NCBI GenBank assembly: GCA_035772735.1
Contig: JASDFA010000008.1
Location: 4,694,501 to 4,758,500 of the forward strand
Origin: Datura wrightii
Taxonomy: Eukaryota > Streptophyta > Magnoliopsida > Solanales > Solanaceae
Reading direction: 5' to 3'
Length of the DNA stretch: 64,000 nt
In this document: in pieces, positions 57,702-64,000 of the stretch
Numbering within the stretch: position 1 is the stretch's first letter
Layout of the letters: the number at the start of each line of letters is the position of its first letter
The notes under the pieces: model-generated
What the model was told of the DNA's origin: nothing
Databases searched by the model: none
Seen by the model: only the letters and a program-made list of their open reading frames with translations
Translations under genes and position numbers: made by a program

Positions 57702-57856
57702 ATGGGTTTCATGACACAAGATGATGTGATTTTTCCACAATTGACTATAGAAGAAACCTTCGTTTTTGCTGCATTTTTAAGACTTCCAAGCAAGATGAGT
57801 CAATGTTAGAAGTATGAAAGAGCTGAAGTGATTATTAAAGAATTAGGCCTGGAAAG
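57702..57856 (+). pseudogene. ABCG (WBC-type) transporter fragment, exon 1 of 2
   Basis: Encodes MGFMTQDDVIFPQLTIEETF then VFAAFLRLPSKMSQ, an in-frame TAG, and KYERAEVIIKELGLER. This is the Q-loop region (TQDD) and the helical segment between Walker A and the signature of a half-size ABCG transporter nucleotide-binding domain. It ends at a GTATGT donor. ABCG proteins export lipids or hormones; which member this came from cannot be told. Confidence 0.8.
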
Positions 57857-57982
57857 GTATGTGAGCCACCTTTCCATGAACTTCCTTCTCGCCCTTGATT
57901 ACAAAGCACCACAATCTAAAACTGTCAAAAGAAATTGAACATGATTTTTGAAACTGTTCATTCCTTAATTTCACAATCATAG
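57857..57982 (+). other. Intron in the ABCG fragment
   Basis: 126 bp, gtatgtg to tcatag. The split arginine codon AG|A restores LGLERCRRTRIGGG across it. Confidence 0.75.
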
Positions 57983-58130
57983 ATGTCGTCGTACGAGAAT
58001 AGGTGGAGGACTTATTAAAGGCATATCTGGGGGAGAGAGAAAAAGAACAAGTATAGGGTATGAAATCCTTGTCGATCCTTCTCTCCTCTTTCTCGAAGAA
58101 CCAACTTCAGGCCTTGATTCGTCCTCCGCA
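57983..58130 (+). pseudogene. ABCG transporter fragment, exon 2 of 2
   Basis: Encodes RRTRIGGGLIKGISGGERKR, which contains the ABC signature ISGGERKR, then EILVDPSLLFLEEPTSGLDS with Walker B and D-loop. The homology breaks off after SSARK at the junction to organelle-like DNA. The usual D of LFLDEPTSG is E here. Confidence 0.82.
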
Positions 58131-58831
58131 AGGAAGGAACGAGTCGGTTCCCCTTTCCGTCTTTTGCTAGAATAAAGAAAATAGATTCAAATTGACAAAT
58201 CACCGAAAGAGTGAGAAAAAGGGGGCAAGTGTACATTAGGCCATGAGCAACAAACAAAGTACAAGGATAGCACCGTACTTTCATAGTCCTCAATCTTTGG
58301 CACATCTTGATCGACGGAAACTCACTCGGTCTGTGCGTTTACTGGGGCACCATACCGACTTTTATATATATAATATAAGGAGTACACTCCACTTAATAAA
58401 GAGTGAATAGAATTCACTCTATACCCATATCCCTGGAACAACTGTTAAATAAACTCCATCTTAGTCTACACGACTTTGACTTTTACTTGAAAGAGTAAGT
58501 TTTCACCTCTGTTGTTGAAAAGTCACGACCTGTTGGGGAATCTATTCTAGACCTGCCTGCCGGCCCTAAATCTTACTCACTCTTCCTTGGTCTCTTCCAT
58601 GGATCAGTGGATATGAAATAGAATGAATTCAAGGACAAAGTTTCCGGTATACTGTGATCTATACCCAGGAAGGGCCAGACATGAATCAAAAAGAGTAACT
58701 TTCCTTATAGGAGAAAGGGTGCGCGCTAAATATAGAGAAGCTCTTTTTTGCGATATAGGTGTAATTTAATTAATTCAGTAATTAAGGTCTTCCCTCATCA
58801 AACGAATAAAGAAAAAAGAAGGTTAGGTTTC
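58131..58831. other. Unassigned sequence in the mosaic, possibly mitochondrial
   Basis: About 0.7 kb without a gene I recognise. It is less AT-rich than the flanking nuclear repeats and lies between the ABCG exon and a plastid gene fragment. Mitochondrial origin is a guess. Confidence 0.3.
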
Positions 58832-59160
58832 TAAGATATCTTTTAGTCCATGACCAATACCACAGTTGGTCCTATACATGTGACCGGCTATCAGGAAAAG
58901 AATTGCAATAGCTAAATGGTGATGGGCAATATCAGTCAGCCACAGACCCCCAACTACTGGATCTAATACTCCACGAAAAGTAAGAAAGTCCGCATATTTT
59001 GACCAATTCAAGGTGAAAAATGGGGTTGCTCCCTCAGCAAAACTGGGATAAAGTTGATCCAAAAGATCTCGATTCAAGATAAATTCATGAGAAAGTGGTA
59101 TCTCTTTAGGATCTACTCCAACATTTAGATATTGGTTAATCGGTAAAGATACATGTACTT
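58832..59160 (-). pseudogene. psaA: psaA fragment (photosystem I P700 apoprotein A1)
   Basis: Minus strand: VHVSLPINQYLNVGVDPKEI, then HEFILNRDLLDQLYPSFAEG and ATPFFTLNWSKYADFLTFRG, and WLTDIAHHHLAIAILFLIAG up to GLKDILE. That is about 110 residues from the middle of PsaA, with a few substitutions but an open frame. Both ends stop abruptly. It is a transferred plastid segment, not a working gene. Confidence 0.88.
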
Positions 59161-60419
59161 CGAATATCAATAGGTTGATTGTTTTTCTCCTGTATCTTCC
59201 CAGAGGAAAAAAGATCTCTGAGAGGAAGAAGACAGGTGGGAGCGAGCGGAGCGAGAGCAAAGCAAGCTCTAGTGGTGGGTTGTCTTCGCGGTCCCATTTC
59301 ATCGACATAATCAGAAGCAATGGATGTTGTAAACGCACAAGTGAAAGACGAATACGTTGGAGGTTGGTTGAAGATAATGTTATGCGGCATTCACAACCAG
59401 TCTTGAAGTGAATGAATTTGAAAGAAGTAATGCCAATTTTTTAAGTTATCAAATCCTTGAGAAAATTCTTAGGGCTTTTCGGTGCTCTGATTGCTCTTGC
59501 CTGTGGATGTTTTTTAGCATCAGATAGAAGCACCACCCCTGAATAGATCCTTATTTTCATTTTTTCTTTGCTCTTTATTACTTTACTTTTTCTAAGAAGA
59601 AGAAAAAAAAGTATGATTCTTTTTTTAATTTTTCTTCCTCCTTTGTCTTTTTAGTTGCCTTCTTAGATTCTTCATTATGGACTTTCTTTTTGCTTTTATA
59701 AAGCTCCCCGCTGGTTTTATTTTTGGTGTATCATCTACCCAGACATACCGGCATTTTGATACCACCAAGAAGAGGAAAAATAAATTCCAAGGAATCCAAA
59801 TAAGTGAAAAATTCAATCTATGTCCAACGGATTACACCTAGTAAGAAAAAGTTTTTTGTTTTAGTTCGACCTATCGTCACATATGAAAACTTTAAGCGCG
59901 TGGTGGCTTAACCATCGAGGTGAAGTCGGGACCTAAAAGATCGAATGGAATAATATATAGACAAGTAAATCCCTTATGGGTTCCAAGGTATTCCTTTAGT
60001 TATTAATAGTTAAGGGATTTTAGGGTGGGTGGTACCGCTCTGCGGCCAATATGGATTTTATCAAATTTTATCGATTAGTAATAATAATGTCAGTAATTTG
60101 AACGTGCTATATAGAGTTAATTCCTTTATGAACCCCTAATTTTATCAATTTCAATAAATTAATCAAATTTAAAATTTGAATTAGATAGGAATCCAAAAAG
60201 GTGGTAAGTACATTTTTTTATTCACAAAGGGAATAATTTAAACCTAAAATCCTAAAAGGAAGAAGATTCTGTTGATTCATTTCTATATCTAATTGATACC
60301 TTATTGATTTAGTATCGTCTACTTGAATTAGATTTGAATGAGATGTAAGACAAGGAATGTGTGCATTTGTTTTCTTTCAGATACTCTATACTAGACGGGG
60401 TATATAGTACTATCAATTA
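59161..60419. other. Unassigned organelle-like sequence
   Basis: Contains gcgagcggagcgagag near 59241-59258, a purine repeat style typical of plant mitochondrial spacers, and from about 60050 to 60419 AT-rich sequence that could be the plastid spacer beyond ycf1. Small open frames (for example 59625-59816, minus) match nothing I recognise. Confidence 0.35.
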
Positions 60420-60525
60420 ATTTTCAATCGTGGATACATATGTATCCTTAAGATACTAAAATGGATACCATTATTGGTATCAAACCAATAACGATTCATA
60501 CAAGCTAAATCTTCTAATTATCAAG
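60420..60525 (-). pseudogene. ycf1: ycf1 (TIC214) 3' end fragment
   Basis: Minus strand LEDLACMNRYWFDTNNG then FSILRIHMYPRLKIN and stop, the highly conserved C-terminus of Ycf1, the TIC214 component of the inner envelope translocon. Only about 35 codons are present, joined directly to psbC, which is not its neighbour in plastid DNA. Confidence 0.8.
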
Positions 60526-60850
60526 AAATTAAATGAAGTACCCCAGATACAAAGTATGGAAAGGTGTCTATAACTTCTCCCCCTGGGCCTATCCTCCAAC
60601 CTAGAGTAGCTAGGTGGGGAAGTAAAATCAATCCTTGTTCATACATAGTATTCTCTGGTATGAAATGGGCCACTTCAAATAGGTTCATTCCTTTGGCCCA
60701 TAATATGATTAAGCCAGCATGGGCTACATGAGCCCCTAATAGTTTATCGGATAAATTGATAAGTCGGGCATTTTTGGCCCACCAAGCGAAACCAGTGGTT
60801 TCTTGGTCACGACCAACTAAGGCAAAATTTTCATTAAAGAGCGTTTCCAC
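60526..60850 (-). pseudogene. psbC: psbC 5' fragment (CP43)
   Basis: Minus strand from the GTG start at 60848-60850 (VETLFNENFALVGRDQETTG, FAWWAKNARLINL, LLGAHVAHAGLI), ending at GVLHLIS where the ycf1 join occurs. It overlaps the end of psbD by 17 nt, as in tobacco plastids where psbC uses a GTG start. Substitutions such as A to V and G to K/D fit C-to-T and G-to-A change. Confidence 0.9.
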
Positions 60851-61592
60851 GTGGTAGAACCTCCTCAGGGAATATAAGGTTTTCATTAGACTGATCTTGA
60901 GCTTCCATCCAAGCGCGAATACCTTCATTTAAGAGAATATTTTTGGTGTAGAAAGTCTCAAATTCAGGATCTTCCGCTGCGCAAATTTCCTGAGAAATGA
61001 AGTCATAGGCACGTAGGTTCAGGGCTAGACTGACTATTCCGAGAGAACTCATCCATAAACCCGTTATTGGTACAAATAACATAAAGAAATGTAACCAATG
61101 TTTATTGAAAAAAGCAACCCCAAAGATTTGGGAACAAAAGCGGTTAGCGGTGACCATTGAATAAGTTTCTTCGGCTTGAGTTGGGTTAGAAGCACGGAAT
61201 GTATTTGCACCATCACCGTTTTCAAATAAAGTATTTTCTATGGTAGCACTATGAATGGTGCTTAGCAAAGCAGGGCCAAATACACTGGCAACTCCCATCA
61301 TATGAAAGGGGTTCAAAGTCCAATTATGAAACCCTTGAAAAAATAAGATGAATCGAAATATAGCTGCTACACCAAAACTAGGTGCAAAGAACCAACCAGT
61401 CTGACCTAGTGGATAAATCAGAAATACAAAAACAAAAATAGCAATTGGACCAGAGAATGCGATTCATTATAAGGTCTCAATTAAACAGATCGAGCAAGCT
61501 CGAATTGACGTAACATGAAACCTATTAGGCCAAAAGCTCCATGGAGAGCAACAAAAGTCCACAGATCCCCCAATTGACACCAATGAGGAGAT
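60834..61592 (-). pseudogene. psbD: psbD 3' part (photosystem II D2)
   Basis: Minus strand from about 61592: LWTFVALHGAFGLIGFM, then a TAA and a small frameshift near 61465-61490, then FFAPSFGVAAIFRFILF (61410-61350), NPFHMMGVASVFGPALL, ANTFRASNPTQAEETYSMVT, FMLFVPITGLWMSSLGIV and NLIFPEEVLPRGNAL, stop at 60834. This is roughly the last 250 residues of D2. Changes G to S, A to T, V to I, R to C and R to H dominate. It abuts the LTR at 61595. Confidence 0.9.
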
Positions 61593-61814
61593 TCAACTCG
61601 TCATGTTTGGAGGCTTTTCAGACATATGTATGTACTCAGCTTCAGATTGTGTATTATGATGTTATGGTTAATTTAGACTTCCGCTATGATTATCTTGTTG
61701 ATTCTTCAGTACTATCAGTTGAGTTAGATGTATGTTCATGCCATGGGTCGACTTAGAGTCTCTCGGGGCTCCTTATCCCGTTTTGCGATCTGGGCCTCCA
61801 TTCGAGTCGTGAAA

Positions 61815-61980
61815 AAGCCTGAGCTAGCATCTGAATGGTTGCCCTAAACTCTGCATAGGCATCTTGATCGGGTACATGATCCTCATAGGACGGTGGGGCC
61901 TGCTGGTGCATATCCCTATTGCCATTCCCGTGGCAATTTTCATTCCTATTTCTTCTTCTGTTAACTCAACGAGGAGGCAT
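61815..61980 (-). pseudogene. gypsy gag N-terminus (second gypsy)
   Basis: Minus strand from ATG 61978-61980: MPPR, a TGA where the family usually has CGA, then VNRRRNRNENCHGNGNRD and SYEDHVPDQDAYAEFRATIQ, ending MLAQAF at the inverted LTR. It continues at 55558. Confidence 0.78.
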
Positions 61981-62190
61981 GATTCTGCAAATGCATATAA
62001 CACGAGTTAGAAGGACAGAAAGACATTTCATCGCACGACTTACATCATGAAAGAAGGGAACATTTCCCAAGCATTTCGTGTCCTCTTCGTCATAAGTATG
62101 GCGCGCTTCACACCCATGAAGAAGACTCTACTTAACGCGGCTTTCAGACACCCTAGGACACTTCAAAACCTAATGCTATGATACCAAGTT
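61981..62190 (-). other. 5' leader and primer binding site of the second gypsy
   Basis: The minus strand TGGTATCATAGC at 62175-62186 is the tRNA-iMet site with one mismatch, 4 nt from the LTR. The rest is an untranslated leader. Confidence 0.75.
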
Positions 62191-64000
62191 TGTCACAACC
62201 TGAACATAGGCCCGGATCGAGACACTGGACAAAGAACCCCGAGAGGCTCCAAGTCGACGCATGGCATGAACATAACATCTAAACTCAACATTCTGAAATG
62301 CGGAACTCTAACATATATAACATAGCAGAAGTCTGAAAATCTAATAACACGAATAACTGAATACATACACAAGTCTGAAGCTGAAATACATACTATGTAT
62401 GATAAGCCTTTACTACTGACGAGTTGATGGGACAAGACCTCAACTAACTCATTAAAGTCCGAAATTGAAGATACTGAAAATACAACTGAAACGAAGGGCC
62501 CTCGAAAGATAAGGACTCACCAACTCTGGCTGAAAAGCAGTATCACTAAGGATCTGGCTAACGGCGGGACTGAGCTTGAATATCTGAGCCCGTATCATGA
62601 AATGATACAACATAGAGTATGCGGTCAGTATATGGAATGTACTGAGTATGTAAGGTAAGTAAAACCACTAAGTAAGTAAAATCAATTATCATGCATAACA
62701 TAAAACATTTCATCATAAGAGTCTGAGAGTAGGGCTTGCATGCTAATATATGAAAACATGATTCATACATAACTGAGTATCATAACTGAATATCATAACT
62801 GAATCAAATGAGCCAAAACTAAAAACTGATAATCATAAGTAAAACTGAACATTGGGTCAAACCTGCTGAAAACATAATATCATGACTGATGAACATGCAT
62901 AACTGAAATCATGAGAAACAATGGGAGACTCGTCATAACCGACATTATCACGATAGAGCTTACGTGGTCCCAGCTATTACACTCAAGTGGGAAGAGTCGT
63001 CCAAAGATTTTCTAGGGCTAAGGATGCTACCATGATATCGATATCAAGATGAAGTTCCCTTGGGGGCAGGGGATGCTCAGAAAAGAGGTCCCAAATAGTC
63101 TGAATATACCTACGTTGGCACGTAGTTCTGAGGCATAGGGTTGACTGAACCTTAGCCTACTCGGTGCTAGACACTACTCTCAAAAACATGCATATACTCT
63201 CCATCATTTTTCAACGATACTGAACCATCGTTTAGTGACGAAGTTGACTCATGACATACATGCATAAATCTAAAATCATAACATGAGGAGCCTTGGGCAC
63301 GAACTATACCACAAGCTGAAAATTGTGGGAGTCTAGACTCCAAATCCATGTGGTAAGCTAATAATATGAAATTTAGATAATTCATGAAACATACTTGATC
63401 ATATGGGCTTGCCCAATACTTAAACATGCTTGACATAGACTTAATTATTCGAAAACTTGAACATGGACATGGGTAATTCGTAATCATACTTTCATCATGT
63501 ACATCTCATCATGCTTGAATGCATATATCATAAATCTCAACTTTCATGAACTTCCATGGATAGGCATCATAATTTATAAGAAAACATAATTTATAATCGA
63601 AAATATTAAAAAATATGCCCATTAGTCATAATTCAACATTGTAAACATACATAGATCATATCCATGATTGATACTTAGATAATTCACATGTTGGGTTAAA
63701 ACCCCATAGATTCATCAACTAGATTTTTTCTTAAAATAGAAGAGGGATTGGGCATGGGGTCGATGGATACACACATTTATAACCCTACATACCTGGAAGA
63801 ATCTAATTTCACAAGCCCTCTTGAAAACCTAATGAAATTTGGGGAAGAACTTGATGAATCTAAGCTTGATTACACTAGAAGCTTCTAGACTTTCATGCAT
63901 GGAAGAGAATAGGCTTAGAATGAATTTATCCCTCTTAAAAAACTTCATTTTGAGATTAAAACGACATAGTATAGGCCTTAGAAACTTAGAAATTATGAAA
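62191..64000 (-). repeat. 5' LTR of the second gypsy (cut by the window end)
   Basis: Starts tgtcacaacctg. Aligns throughout with 48676 onward, with an extra ~110 bp segment near 63150-63285 and scattered substitutions. At least 340 bp lie beyond the window. Confidence 0.85.

Larger units (their letters stand above)
57535..61595. other. Mosaic insertion: ABCG gene fragment plus organelle DNA
   Basis: Splits the solo LTR without loss of LTR sequence; tca is present at both junctions (57532-57534 and 61593-61595). Content in order: ABCG intron/exons (57535-58130, plus strand), unassigned organelle-like sequence, psaA piece, unassigned sequence, ycf1 end, psbC start, psbD end (all minus strand). 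Confidence 0.75.
55559..61814 (+). mobile_element. Solo LTR of the same gypsy family, inverted, interrupted by a mosaic insert
   Basis: Reverse-complement match to 48676-50825. It starts tgttataccactgaagccc (compare TGCAATACCCCGAAAGCCC), runs to 57534, and resumes at 61596 (actcgtca) to end gtcgtgaaa at 61814. Flanks AAGCT (55554-55558) and AAGCC (61815-61819) look like a 5-bp duplication with one change. Only one LTR is present, so it is a solo LTR that inserted into gag of the second gypsy and later received the mosaic at 57535-61595. Confidence 0.75.
48676..64000 (-). mobile_element. Second Tekay-like Ty3/gypsy element (runs off the window)
   Basis: 3' LTR 48676-50825; 5' LTR from 62191, cut by the window end. 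Minus strand: primer site 62186-62175, gag start at 61980, gag resumed at 55558 after an inverted solo LTR, CCHC, protease, RT, RNase H, integrase and chromodomain remnants to about 51100, then a polypurine region next to the LTR. Multiple stops and frameshifts. It inserted into the gypsy remnant at 48675. Target duplication cannot be tested because the right end is outside. Confidence 0.85.

Noticed and set aside
58832..61592. The window being plastid genome sequence
   Set aside because: Gene pieces are truncated, rearranged and carry stops, and are embedded in nuclear retrotransposons.
57535..61595. Helitron or Pack-MULE carrying gene fragments
   Set aside because: No TC...CTRR ends, terminal hairpin, long terminal inverted repeats or 8-11 bp duplication were seen; only tca is repeated at the edges.

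Overview
This is a plant nuclear window made almost entirely of nested retrotransposons. It suggests a eudicot, and the lineage mix (Tekay-like Ty3/gypsy chromoviruses, gag-protease-only elements primed by tRNA-Asp, a decayed Retrofit/Ale-type Ty1/copia element) looks like Solanaceae; that family call is recognition, not a database match. No gene in the window looks intact.

Left half (about 2.6-38.4 kb). The host of the nest is one decayed minus-strand gene with a plant mobile domain (PMD, aminotransferase-like). It lies in four pieces: 38393-37946, 30203-27915, 9600-9441 and 3458-3099. Three LTR elements split it, each with a 5-bp target duplication: a 6.0-kb non-autonomous element (3459-9440, ATCTT), an 18.3-kb gypsy composite (9601-27914, TTATG) and a 7.7-kb gag-protease element (30204-37940, GTCAT). 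The reading frame rejoins at all three sites once one duplication copy is dropped. The gypsy composite has an extra internal LTR and is itself split by a 6.7-kb gag-protease element (17080-23778, CTGCC).

Middle (38.4-48.7 kb). A ~186-bp tandem repeat, an isolated LTR-like block, a TA microsatellite, a heavily decayed copia element, and a gypsy LTR/chromodomain/integrase remnant.

Right (48.7-64 kb). A Tekay-like gypsy on the minus strand whose 5' LTR runs off the window. Its gag is interrupted by an inverted solo LTR of the same family, and that LTR is interrupted by a ~4.1-kb mosaic of an ABCG-transporter gene fragment and organelle DNA (psaA, ycf1, psbC, psbD pieces).

Most unusual signals: (1) a 42-bp GC-rich palindromic module (12-bp arms, 18-bp spacer) next to the TATA box in LTRs, with relatives in several different LTR families; (2) a two-hairpin RNA motif with paired compensatory changes just after the gag/protease frame in three different non-autonomous elements; (3) an 8-nt-loop inverted repeat at the very start of U3 in the same three elements; (4) the three-LTR composite; (5) the ABCG/organelle mosaic.
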